Made by a program: the position numbers and the translations under genes
Notes under the pieces: generated by a model
Database searches by the model: none
What the model saw: only the letters and a program-made list of their open reading frames with translations
What the model was told of the DNA's origin: nothing
Assembly (NCBI GenBank): GCA_004562765.1
Contig: SFRL01000081.1
Span: 1-9,113 of the forward strand
Direction of reading: 5' to 3'
Length of the DNA stretch: 9,113 nucleotides
Source of the DNA: a bacterium
Lineage (GTDB): Bacteria; Bacillota; Clostridia; Lachnospirales; Lachnospiraceae
Part shown: in pieces, positions 1-6,447 of the stretch
Numbering within the stretch: position 1 is the stretch's first letter
How the letters are laid out: each line of letters begins with the position of its first letter

Positions 1-10
1 TTTTCAGCAT
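1..10 (-). CDS. start of a gene running off the left edge (partial)
   Basis: Only the first codons (M-L-K) are inside the window. An ATG at 8-10 follows a strong ribosome binding site, GGAGGAG at 17-23, with six bases between. This makes it a very likely true start. The start lies inside the 3' part of the preceding small gene, so translation of the two is probably coupled. It would be the last gene seen here of the operon that begins at 2698. Nothing can be said about its product. Confidence 0.5.
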
Positions 11-249
11 GGTTTTCTCCTCCATCATTTTCATTTTCTAATATTTTAAGTCCTGTTTTAACATCCGTTCCCAATAACTCCTGCGCTTTTTTGAAATCAC
101 AAACCTCATTCAGCTTATCGTGGGCGTGTAAAAACGTATCCTTGCGGTATTTTCTGATAAACAAAGCCTGCGCCTTTGCCGCCTTGCCGTCGCTTCCATT
201 CTACGCAATCGGAAACAGCCTTCTTGATTTCAACTCCATGTCCTGCCAT
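1..249 (-). pseudogene. small helical protein, apparently frameshifted; 3' end beyond the window
   Basis: The ATG at 247-249 overlaps the stop of the preceding gene as TGATG, a typical coupled start. That frame reads MAGHGVEIKKAVSDCVEW, then turns basic and Gly-rich and stops at 115-117. From about residue 19 another frame takes over, starting S-D-G-K-A-A-K at 194 and staying open to the edge. It is lysine-rich and strongly helical (for example KAQALFIRKYRKDTFLHAH, then DKLNEVCDFKKAQELLG). Dropping one base near 192-200 joins the two into one plausible protein. The second frame read alone has a TAG at 201-203 just upstream and no ATG of its own. The family is not recognised. It could be a true frameshift mutation, a sequencing error or, less likely, two separate tiny genes. 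Confidence 0.45.
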
Positions 250-956
250 CAAATAATCGCCTCGTCCTCCACGATTTGACCGTCGACGGTGACGGTGAGA
301 TACATTTTCTCCTTGTCAGCGTCAAAATGAAGCTCTCTGGTAGTCAAAACAGTTCCGTCCTTACCTTTTGCGGTGATCGAAAAGGGGACAGGCGCTTCCG
401 CATCCTTTGCGGCCATCATAATGTCGTTGTCCACAAAAACGTATTTTCCGCTCTCCCAAGCGCCGCCGTCCGCGCGAAGCCCGCCACTGCTGGAGCCGTC
501 ATAGGACATGGAAACGGAAAATATGTCGTCCCGCTCCAGCTTTACATACACGCCATATCGCTCCGATTGCGGCAAAAATCCCGTCTCCCGCTCCCACAGG
601 GCCGACTCGTTTCTGGAGGTCTTGAGGATCACCTCGCTGATTTCGCCCTTGACGGGGACGGTCACGTCAAAATCTCCTGTCTCAAAAAAGCCGAACACCG
701 CACTGAACCGAAAGCCAACATAGAGCGTCCCGTCCCGTTCCTCGCTATAGTAGCCGCAGAACCCCTCGGGAAAAGAGCCGGGATAAAACCCAGAGATATG
801 TACTTTGTCCTCGCTTACCTCTACAGCTTCAATTCCCGCGCCCTGACAGGCTCCAAAGCCGCCCAGCTTCCACCCATAGCGTCCGGCGAGGAAAATCGCT
901 ATCAGAACAACCGCAATCGTCAGCGGCACAGTCAACATTCTTTTCGATGATTTCAT
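249..956 (-). CDS. membrane-anchored conserved protein of unknown function
   Basis: This 235-residue protein has a short positive N-terminus (MKSSKR) and one hydrophobic helix at about residues 8-27. No lipobox cysteine follows closely, so it is probably an anchored extracytoplasmic protein. The rest (about 42-230) is soluble and beta-rich. Conspicuous stretches are SGFYPGSFPEGFCGYY at 55-70, a GVYVKLERDDIFSVSMSYDG block at 135-154 and KYVFVDNDIMM at 171-181. From memory, similar uncharacterised Clostridia proteins share these blocks, but I cannot name a domain. The start is supported by AGGAG eight bases upstream, which overlaps the stop of the CmpB-like gene 11 nt away. The stop TGA overlaps the next ATG. 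It is thus a middle gene of a tight operon with a membrane protein and a hydrolase. Function unknown. Confidence 0.8.
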   Translation of the reverse strand: MKSSKRMLTVPLTIAVVLIAIFLAGRYGWKLGGFGACQGAGIEAVEVSEDKVHISGFYPGSFPEGFCGYYSEERDGTLYVGFRFSAVFGFFETGDFDVTVPVKGEISEVILKTSRNESALWERETGFLPQSERYGVYVKLERDDIFSVSMSYDGSSSGGLRADGGAWESGKYVFVDNDIMMAAKDAEAPVPFSITAKGKDGTVLTTRELHFDADKEKMYLTVTVDGQIVEDEAII

Positions 957-967
957 GTTGTGTTCTC

Positions 968-1513
968 CTAATAGGTAATCGGCGTCCGGAACAGCGCGCT
1001 CAGAATGCAGTCAACCAAAAATGTCAACAGCAATACCAGGCATACAGTTCGAACGGTTCCGGACGGCAGCTTTTGGACAATCTGCGCCCCTGCCGGTTCC
1101 AGCCAGTAGTGGAATACCAGTCCCATGAGGGCGAAGCTTACCACGCTGCGAAAGCAGATGATCCCGTCGATGTTCCAAAGCAATTCCCGGTAGTCCCAGA
1201 GCCGCATCCCAAAGTACCGGATGCCGATGTACCCAATGATGTACTCCACGATTCCTGCCACCATGGCACAGAGGAAGAACAGTAAAACCGGATGTTTCTT
1301 CACCGGTTTCATGGCATAGATGCCCAGCGCGCCAATGCCGTAGATGGGCAGCCACGGGCCATACAGGATTCCCCGGTTGCGCAGCAATCCCTCGGTGATC
1401 CAGTAGAAGATCTCCTCATAGACCCAACCCACCAGGCTGCCGGTTAGGAAAATCATAAACAGGTAACACAGGCGGTCGGTTACCTTTTGGGAAATTGCAG
1501 TCATCTGTGCCAT
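968..1513 (-). CDS. CmpB-family multi-pass membrane protein (putative ABC transporter permease)
   Basis: This 181-residue integral membrane protein has about five hydrophobic segments, near residues 15-37, 52-68, 75-98, 117-137 and 155-175. The pattern GSLVGWVYEEI (25-35), then NRGILYGPWLPIYGIGALGIY (46-66), an E at 90 within a helix, and LWDY (105-108) followed by N-I-D-G-I-I (114-119) matches the ABC_trans_CmpB family (Pfam PF06541) as I know it. Databases call members 'putative ABC transporter permease'. There is no ATPase gene beside it and transport has not been shown for most members, so the name is only a label. The start lies 9 nt after the hydrolase stop, behind GAAAGGAAGC. The family call is firm and the function is unknown. 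Confidence 0.88.
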   Translation of the reverse strand: MAQMTAISQKVTDRLCYLFMIFLTGSLVGWVYEEIFYWITEGLLRNRGILYGPWLPIYGIGALGIYAMKPVKKHPVLLFFLCAMVAGIVEYIIGYIGIRYFGMRLWDYRELLWNIDGIICFRSVVSFALMGLVFHYWLEPAGAQIVQKLPSGTVRTVCLVLLLTFLVDCILSALFRTPITY

Positions 1514-1522
1514 GCTTCCTTT

Positions 1523-2698
1523 CTATCTTGGCGAGGTATCTTCCTTTGTACGCGAATGCAAGCTTATCCATTCTTCCATGGTTTCGAGAACCAATCCCAG
1601 ATTTCCAATCTGGCAATGATGATCTGCCGATTCTGCCTGGGTAAATATTCTTCCGGTTACGCTCTTCGCATTGGCCAGGGCATCCAGCTGCTGCTGATAA
1701 AAAACGGTATAGATATCGTGCTCACCAGCCAGCACCAAGGTGTCCTGGGTAATCAACTTCGAAAGCTCTCTTGTGTTGTACCGTTTGATATGATGGAAGT
1801 ACTCATAGGGTGTATGGACATTTTCATAGATTTCATAGCCCTGCTGCAGGAGCCACTTCGTAAAATAGATTTGATTCATCTTCTTCTCAACGATTCCCCA
1901 AAAAGGATTCTTTTCGTTTCTCAACATCCAGTCAAAAAACAAACCTTTCCCTTTGCCCATTCTTGCTTTCAGCGATCCATAGAAATCGTATATCAAATCG
2001 TACATAATGAGGCGACTGATTCGTTTGTCATAGGCGGCTGCCCGAGTTGCCAGATAGCCTCCCAGTGAGATGCCGATCAAAGTGATATCCGTCAGATGAT
2101 AATAGTCCAATACTGCTGATGTACAGTTTTCCCATTCATGGGTCATTTTCAGATTGTATCTGTGCAGAACCTCACCCTGTCCCGGTCCTTCAAAGAAAAA
2201 TACGGTATATCCCTTTTCATAAAAGTAGAACAGGAACTCCATAAATTCCTGGACAAAGCTGTCATAACCACCGTGAATCACAATCACACCCTTGCTGTTT
2301 TGCGGTGTCATGTGATAAACAGGCAAATATCCGGTCTGGTACGGAACCCTGTCATATTGCAGGTCTTCTTTTTCACTGAAAACCTTGTCATAATTCTCAC
2401 GACATTTCTCGTACAGAACCTTTTTCATTGGCATTCCATTGGCAGCTTTCGTTTCCCCCAGGGTATAAAACTGCGCTGCTCTGTAGCTTTGTGCAGCCTT
2501 TCGGTATTCCCCGTTCTTTTCCGCAGTTCTGCCGAGTTCCGTAAAGCAGGCAATCCATTCTCCAAAGCTCTTTACCTTGCTGCCAATTTCCATCAGTTCT
2601 TCGTAACTGAGAGATCTGTTGGAATAGAAACGGTTCAGTTGAAAGTTAAGGGCTTCATCTTTGCTGAAATTGTAATATCCGATGGGAAATGATTTCAT
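1523..2698 (-). CDS. alpha/beta hydrolase with helical N-terminal domain (FrsA/dipeptidyl-peptidase-like)
   Basis: This 391-residue cytoplasmic protein has no signal peptide. Residues 1 to about 125 are helical and likely form a lid or cap. The alpha/beta hydrolase core follows: an oxyanion-hole-type IHGGYD at 141-146, FFEGPGQGE at 168-176, the nucleophile elbow GISLGG at 209-214 (Ser211), an acid in LAGEHDIY (Asp328) and a late AESADHH (His360 or 361). The triad is therefore complete. The FEGPGQG block and N-terminal helices recall the FrsA/2,6-dihydropseudooxynicotine hydrolase-like group within the S9/esterase superfamily. The substrate cannot be read from sequence: small ester, amide or C-C bond. 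It heads a closely packed operon with the CmpB-like and anchored proteins. The ATG follows GAAGGTAGAGATT. Confidence 0.88.
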   Translation of the reverse strand: MKSFPIGYYNFSKDEALNFQLNRFYSNRSLSYEELMEIGSKVKSFGEWIACFTELGRTAEKNGEYRKAAQSYRAAQFYTLGETKAANGMPMKKVLYEKCRENYDKVFSEKEDLQYDRVPYQTGYLPVYHMTPQNSKGVIVIHGGYDSFVQEFMEFLFYFYEKGYTVFFFEGPGQGEVLHRYNLKMTHEWENCTSAVLDYYHLTDITLIGISLGGYLATRAAAYDKRISRLIMYDLIYDFYGSLKARMGKGKGLFFDWMLRNEKNPFWGIVEKKMNQIYFTKWLLQQGYEIYENVHTPYEYFHHIKRYNTRELSKLITQDTLVLAGEHDIYTVFYQQQLDALANAKSVTGRIFTQAESADHHCQIGNLGLVLETMEEWISLHSRTKEDTSPR

Positions 2699-2796
2699 AA
2701 TCTCTACCTTCTCAAGATACGCATCAAATGTAACTTATACTTGGTTGTCCGTATGCTTTTTTACATAAACTCTGATATTTCGTGGTATTCTATTGC

Positions 2797-2973
2797 TCAT
2801 CGCTTCTCCAGCATAGCCGTACCCGCACAGGCCAGGCCGATGCCCAGCAGGATGACGGAGGTTTGCGCATCCAGACTTCCCATACAGGACAGCACCACAA
2901 CGGCGACGCCCATGGCCAGGGTCACGGCCTTGAAAATGACAGAAATGATCTCACGAATTGACTTGTTTTCCAT
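2797..2973 (-). CDS. 58-residue two-helix membrane protein (intact copy)
   Basis: A 58-codon ORF begins at the ATG at 2971-2973, behind a strong AAGGAG about 9 nt upstream, and ends at TGA 2797-2799. The N-terminus MENKSIREIISV is amphipathic. Two hydrophobic helices follow, about residues 9-31 (KAVTLAMGVAVVVLSC) and 38-54 (TSVILLGIGLACAGTAM). The ending, MLEKR, is short and charged. A diverged relative lies at 8811-9011, about 36 of 55 residues identical over the aligned part. That conservation argues for a real translated gene. It lies 115 bp after the CPBP gene and 98 bp before the hydrolase gene, so it could belong to either transcript or stand alone. The family is unknown to me. Its size and shape would fit a small membrane-embedded regulatory or accessory peptide, but this is inference. 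Confidence 0.72.
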   Translation of the reverse strand: MENKSIREIISVIFKAVTLAMGVAVVVLSCMGSLDAQTSVILLGIGLACAGTAMLEKR

Positions 2974-3088
2974 ATCTTTTTTCTCCTTACATCATTCAGT
3001 GTTTAGATTTTTTCCCAGTTTGTACCCTATATTTTACAAGCGTATTCCGGCTGCATATAGGCGCTTTTTGTATGCGTATGTGTCCGTT

Positions 3089-3919
3089 TTACAGTAGCTT
3101 TCCTTGTTTCCTTGCGTGTATGTACAAGATTGCCGCCAATGCCCAGGCACAGAGGATCGTCAGCACGCCGGTCTCGCTGACAAAGTACATCCTGTTAGCG
3201 TCGGCGGTGATGACCTGGAACACCGACTGGTCGTAATTGTTGTGGGCGGCATGGAGGAAGGCCGCAGGCCACACGCTGCCGCTCTCCAACGTCAGCAGCC
3301 CTGCCATAACGCCCACCGGGAAGATGCACAGGACAAAGGCGGGCAGCTGATACCACAGGGGCGTGCCGGCCATATAGCCGCCGCCAATCAGCAGAGGCAG
3401 ATGCCAGCAGCACCAGAACAGGCTGGAGATCAGCAGGGTTTTGTTCAGTCCCAGCTTTTCGTACAGCGCAGGCACCATGAAGCCCCGCCACCCGATTTCT
3501 TCCCCCAGGGCGGACTGTAGGGAAATAAATGTGCCGATCACCATAATGGGGGTGATGTCTCTGAGTATCACCCACACGGAAACACCATGGTAGAAGAAAT
3601 TTTCCGGGTAAAGCCACCAGTACACCATGTAGGGAATCAGCAGATAAATCAGCGGCAGCAGGCAGCCCAGCAGTACATAGCGCAGCTTGCATTTCCGGAA
3701 GCCGCCCATGGCGAACAGCTTTTTCACAGAGAATGTTTCGCCCTTTTCCCGAAAGGAAAGGCAGTTTGCAGCGGTTGCCGCCAAAGCGGGGATCCACATT
3801 AAAACAAGATAAAGCCACTGCGAACCTCCAAGACAAATCAGCGTTTCTGTCACCGCAGATAGGAGGATTACGATTGTGAAAAATAGGATCAATGCCCCTT
3901 TTCCATACTTTCTGTCCAT
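3089..3919 (-). CDS. CPBP-family intramembrane glutamic protease
   Basis: This 276-residue polytopic protein belongs to the CPBP/Abi family (Pfam PF02517, related to Rce1). All signature motifs are present: EEIGWRG at 140-146 (Glu140, Glu141, Arg145), FWCCWHLP with His173, and FLHAAHN at 221-227 (His223, Asn227). About seven or eight hydrophobic stretches surround them. Family members cleave prenylated or other small peptides in the membrane. In Firmicutes some process bacteriocins or give self-immunity. The substrate here is unknown. I chose the ATG at 3917-3919 rather than the one at 3952. It follows AAGGAGGAATTC at ideal distance and overlaps the lipoprotein stop as TAATG, so the two are translationally coupled. 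The longer start would add 11 polar residues encoded inside the lipoprotein gene. Confidence 0.9.
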   Translation of the reverse strand: MDRKYGKGALILFFTIVILLSAVTETLICLGGSQWLYLVLMWIPALAATAANCLSFREKGETFSVKKLFAMGGFRKCKLRYVLLGCLLPLIYLLIPYMVYWWLYPENFFYHGVSVWVILRDITPIMVIGTFISLQSALGEEIGWRGFMVPALYEKLGLNKTLLISSLFWCCWHLPLLIGGGYMAGTPLWYQLPAFVLCIFPVGVMAGLLTLESGSVWPAAFLHAAHNNYDQSVFQVITADANRMYFVSETGVLTILCAWALAAILYIHARKQGKLL

Positions 3920-4767
3920 TAGAATTCCTCCTTCGCTTCCGGAAACACCCATGTTGTACCAACCTGAGCCAAGCCCGATGTGGATTGCGTCACTTCAAAA
4001 ACCGCGTGGTCGGAATCGTACCGGATGGTGCCCATCATATCTGTCAAATCGTCTGTGTAAACAAGCATACCATCGGATTCCACTGCGGTTCCGCTGAAAT
4101 ATCCCAAACGATAAATCTCCATTTCAACCACATAGCCCCTATCGCTCTGGGCAATGGATAATCTGCTGAAAACTTCATCCGTTCCCTGACGGTCCACATA
4201 CACCGATGAGGGCAGGCCCATGGCCGGAATATCCTCCCGGTCTCCGTAAGCCCAGTAGATCGTCATGTCCTGATAGTCCATCTCCAGTATGGCCGCTTCC
4301 TCTTCTGCGGTGATGCGGAATTCCCAATTCCGTGTCGCCTGCTCCAGATCAGAGGTCAACTGCGCGTGGATCACCCCATCCTCTGCGGTATATGTCCCAT
4401 GCCAGCTCTCCGCGCCGATGTACCAGCTCATCTGTCCGTTGCTTCGGATCTCCATACTTGCGCCCCACTCTCCATATCCGGGGAACAGGTCCAGGGAATC
4501 CGCAAACACGGCGAGATCATTCTTTTCACTGTCCAGATGCCACGGCCCAACCAGTTCGACGCTCTGCTGCACAGGCGCTTCCGGCTTTTCCGCCTCGTTC
4601 CCGCTGGGGGAGGAGCTGCCGCTCTGCGGTTTCTCCTCAGTTCCTTCTGTGTCGTTTGCTTCCGTATGGGGTTCCTGCGGACTCTGTTCGGGTTCCGGTG
4701 CTTTGCCGCAGGCTGCCAAGCACAGGCAGAGGATTGCCGCCAGCAGCAGCGCGGTTGTTCTTTTCAT
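3919..4767 (-). CDS. lipoprotein of unknown function with Pro/Glu/Ser-rich linker
   Basis: This 282-residue protein has a classic lipoprotein signal: MKRTT, a hydrophobic stretch, then lipobox LAAC with Cys20 as the lipid-modified residue. Residues 21-67 are an acidic Pro/Glu/Ser/Thr linker of low complexity that would hold the rest away from the membrane. Two beta-rich halves follow. One, at about 68-180, contains GPWHLD, an NGQMSWYIG stretch and GTYTAEDG, giving a lipocalin-like look. The other, at about 198-275, contains GYVVEMEIYRLGYFSGT and GTIRYDSDHAVFEV. I cannot assign a Pfam domain; calycin-like folding is a guess from the pattern. The start is supported by AAGGAG about 9 nt upstream. 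It overlaps the CPBP protease gene by the TAATG junction, so the two are made together. A role as partner, substrate or sensor for the protease is inference. Confidence 0.85.
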   Translation of the reverse strand: MKRTTALLLAAILCLCLAACGKAPEPEQSPQEPHTEANDTEGTEEKPQSGSSSPSGNEAEKPEAPVQQSVELVGPWHLDSEKNDLAVFADSLDLFPGYGEWGASMEIRSNGQMSWYIGAESWHGTYTAEDGVIHAQLTSDLEQATRNWEFRITAEEEAAILEMDYQDMTIYWAYGDREDIPAMGLPSSVYVDRQGTDEVFSRLSIAQSDRGYVVEMEIYRLGYFSGTAVESDGMLVYTDDLTDMMGTIRYDSDHAVFEVTQSTSGLAQVGTTWVFPEAKEEF

Positions 4768-4782
4768 AGATTCATTCTCCTT

Positions 4783-4935
4783 TTACATGATTCGGTATCC
4801 GGCGTTCATCAGTCCGCATACGAAGTCCCAAAACAGGCTTTCCGCTTTGGTAATCCTGTTTCCATTCTCGATAGGCTGGAATGCCAGAATTCTATTATCC
4901 ATATCGATCCATACTGTCTTTTCCTTTGTTTCCAT
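4783..4935 (-). CDS. 50-residue conserved-looking small protein at the head of the lipoprotein/CPBP operon
   Basis: This 50-codon ORF has its ATG at 4933-4935 and TAA at 4783-4785. It ends only 15 bases before the lipoprotein start, and its stop runs into the ribosome binding site of that gene. The sequence is acidic-aromatic: KTVWIDMDNRILAF at 6-19, then AESLFWDFVCGLMNAGYRIM at 31-50. The layout (W-I-D ... R-I ... F ... G-Y-R at the end) resembles short hypothetical proteins I recall from Clostridia accessory regions, but this is unverified. The upstream site is modest (AAAGGA at 11 nt, AGGA at 2 nt). There is no signal peptide, so it is likely cytoplasmic. Function unknown. It is the first ORF after the predicted promoter at 5006-5033. 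Confidence 0.6.
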   Translation of the reverse strand: METKEKTVWIDMDNRILAFQPIENGNRITKAESLFWDFVCGLMNAGYRIM

Positions 4936-5005
4936 AGTCCTAAATTCCTTTCAAAACCGGCCAGAAAAAAACTGCCGACAGCACGGGAATTCCGATTGAA
5001 GTGTA

Positions 5006-5033
5006 ATTGTATAAAATCCTTTTCTGCTTGCAA
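5006..5033 (-). promoter_or_regulatory. predicted sigma-A-type promoter of the 4935-3089 operon
   Basis: On the minus strand, TTGCAA (5028-5033) and TACAAT (5006-5011) are separated by 16 bp. Transcription would start near 5000, giving a leader of about 65 nt before the small ORF at 4935. The operator-like dyad at 5038-5055 sits immediately upstream of the -35. The -35 is imperfect, so confidence is moderate. Confidence 0.45.
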
Positions 5034-5037
5034 GGCA

Positions 5038-5055
5038 CTACCTGTCGTTCGGTAG
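5038..5055. promoter_or_regulatory. TetR-type operator, copy 1
   Basis: The sequence CTACCTGTCGTTCGGTAG is an imperfect dyad (CTACC...GGTAG, centre between 5046 and 5047). It matches the dyad inside the tetR promoter (7120-7137) at 16 of 18 positions. It lies 4 bp upstream of the -35 of the predicted promoter for the small ORF/lipoprotein/CPBP operon and about 100 bp beyond the stop of the preceding hydrolase. Two near-identical dyads in one window, one at the regulator's own promoter, strongly suggest a shared regulator. That the TetR at 6448-7065 binds here is inference. Confidence 0.6.
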
Positions 5056-5152
5056 GTTTTAGTTTTAAAATGAAGCGGCCATGTCACAGCGGACACAGCC
5101 GCAGGATTCTGTAAACGGAAAATATTACCGCTCTAAAAACTGTTATTTGTCT

Positions 5153-6076
5153 CTATTCGCGGCCAAGTAGCTTAAAAAAATCTTTCAAAGCAAACAACTC
5201 CTTGGAAAACTGATGACGATTCCCTTCTTGAATCGCAAGCTCCACAGGAATACCTACCCTATTTGTAACTTCATATAATTGCTTCGCCATTGGAAGGCAA
5301 TCTTCGTCATCAGAACCGCAAAAAATTTTGAGCGCAATGTTTTTTTGCTTGACAGAATTCACCAGCTCTTCTGTATGATCTGGCAGGATTGGAATCCATG
5401 GACTTTGCAAAATCAACATATCGCAGCGTGCAGGCGTAAATATGGTTGCTCGCAAGAGCATATCACATCCTGCCGAAAAACCACCGCAAACAATCTTATT
5501 ATAGCCCTTGTTCTGCATTTTTTCCATTGCTTCCGCCACTGGTACATAGGACACCATATCATAGCTCCAGCGATATGTTCCATATCCGTCCGGCTCGGCA
5601 CTTTGTATTGTTTCCAGCTGCCACTGAGGATTATCTCTTAACAGCGGTTTCCAATCATCTCTTGCAGTCTGTCCATTCTGCGTATTTCCGTGAACAGCCA
5701 AAAATAGATTGTCGGCATTTTTTCTTTCCCAAGTGAACACCTCTTTCGTTCTTGACACGGCATCCGCATAACGATGATCAGAGATGGATTTCAACGAAAT
5801 AAATGCAAGGTTGTTTTTTAGTGACGCAAGATCTTCATCTTCCAACACTTCCGGGCGATACCACCATCCGTTATCAAGAATGGCCATTCTCAGCCATTCC
5901 AATGCTTTTTCCGGCAGATTGGCTCCACCTGCTAAACAAGCAAGAAAATATAGTGTTTGCGGCCCATAATTTTCAGGATTCTTTTCATATTCTTCCTGTA
6001 AAAATCGATATGCTTCGGCATATCCGTTCTCAGCGATTGACAATGTCTCCTCTAATAAGTCATTTTCTTTTTTCAT
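5153..6076 (-). CDS. alpha/beta hydrolase with TPR-like N-terminus
   Basis: The protein is about 307 residues from the ATG at 6074-6076. Residues 1-100 are helical and TPR-like (NPENYGPQTLYFLACLAGG, then PEKALEWLRMAI). The C-terminal part is a compact hydrolase of the phospholipase/carboxylesterase type: AVHGNTQNG near 127-135 (oxyanion hole), nucleophile elbow GGFSAG (Ser201), acid within GSDDED (Asp256-259) and NRHQF (His288). It is predicted cytoplasmic, substrate unknown. The start is ambiguous. A TTG at 6134-6136, directly after an in-frame TGA, would add 20 residues but has no good ribosome binding site. The ATG at 6076 has GAGGAG 12 nt upstream, slightly far. I prefer the ATG. It follows the tetR/small-protein pair by 160 bp, so it may have its own promoter. 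Confidence 0.82.
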   Translation of the reverse strand: MKKENDLLEETLSIAENGYAEAYRFLQEEYEKNPENYGPQTLYFLACLAGGANLPEKALEWLRMAILDNGWWYRPEVLEDEDLASLKNNLAFISLKSISDHRYADAVSRTKEVFTWERKNADNLFLAVHGNTQNGQTARDDWKPLLRDNPQWQLETIQSAEPDGYGTYRWSYDMVSYVPVAEAMEKMQNKGYNKIVCGGFSAGCDMLLRATIFTPARCDMLILQSPWIPILPDHTEELVNSVKQKNIALKIFCGSDDEDCLPMAKQLYEVTNRVGIPVELAIQEGNRHQFSKELFALKDFFKLLGRE

Positions 6077-6236
6077 GTCCGATGAAAACTCCTCTTTAAA
6101 ATAGTTAGAGGATATTATTTTGTGTGCATCCTCCAATCACATCTTTATTTCTCATAATACATCATCCTTTCCTTAATGTATTTATGAAAATGCCTAAGCA
6201 CTATCATTCAAATTCCGATTGATCCATCAAAAGTCC

Positions 6237-6443
6237 TCATCCCGATTTCTGAAAAAAGACAGTCTGTTCTTTCATTGAGGCTTTACCGACCTGATACCCG
6301 TAGTCCATCAACTCTTTTTTGTATGTCAGAAAGGAATGGTCGATGGGAAGTCCGGCGATCTGCTCGATCTCGGCAAAAGTCAGCTGGAAGCTGTCTGTGC
6401 CGTTTTCTTTGATCCACGCCCATAAAGCATCGTATTTGCTCAT
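6237..6443 (-). CDS. 68-residue small protein coupled to tetR
   Basis: The ATG at 6441-6443 lies 4 nt after the tetR stop, with its ribosome binding site (AGGAAGGTGA) inside the last tetR codons. The two are therefore co-translated. An upstream ATG at 6602 in the same frame would run through tetR coding sequence and is not credible. The protein begins MSKYDALWAWIKE, contains FAEIEQIAGLPIDHSFLTYKK (about 21-41) and ends in a short basic/hydrophobic tail (KASMKEQTVFFQKSG). The pattern looks like a small helix-turn-helix-like fold. It matches short conserved Clostridia proteins I recall, possibly related to DUF7662, but I am not certain. It may modulate the regulator or bind nucleic acid; that is inference. 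Confidence 0.75.
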   Translation of the reverse strand: MSKYDALWAWIKENGTDSFQLTFAEIEQIAGLPIDHSFLTYKKELMDYGYQVGKASMKEQTVFFQKSG

Positions 6444-6447
6444 CGTG

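Noticed and set aside
276..950. Long plus-strand open frame opposite the anchored protein gene
   Set aside because: It is antisense to a gene with a signal anchor, a good ribosome binding site and operon spacing. The plus-strand product has no recognisable features.
2699..2796. Promoter for the left operon between the 58-residue gene and the hydrolase
   Set aside because: A TATAAG box is present, but no -35 at acceptable spacing could be found, so I do not annotate it.
3020..3075. AAGCG...CGCTTTTT repeat after the CPBP gene
   Set aside because: Only five base pairs, and its T-run points to the plus strand, where no gene would be terminated.
3195..3962. 255-codon minus-strand frame overlapping the CPBP gene
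   Set aside because: Shadow frame. The overlapping frame has every CPBP catalytic motif, while this one is rich in Arg/Pro/Gly with no motifs.
4935..5000. Possible attenuator in the leader of the lipoprotein operon (CTG-TCGG-CAG followed by seven T)
   Set aside because: The stem is only three to four base pairs, too weak to claim as a terminator or riboswitch.
4289..5055. Two long plus-strand frames opposite the lipoprotein gene
   Set aside because: Cys/Arg/Ser-rich translations typical of antisense frames in GC-rich DNA, and no ribosome binding sites at their starts.
5060..5110. Possible terminator after the hydrolase at 5153 (GCGGC...GCCGC then TTCATTTT on the minus strand)
   Set aside because: The stem is short with a large loop and the T-run is interrupted. 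Not strong enough to annotate.
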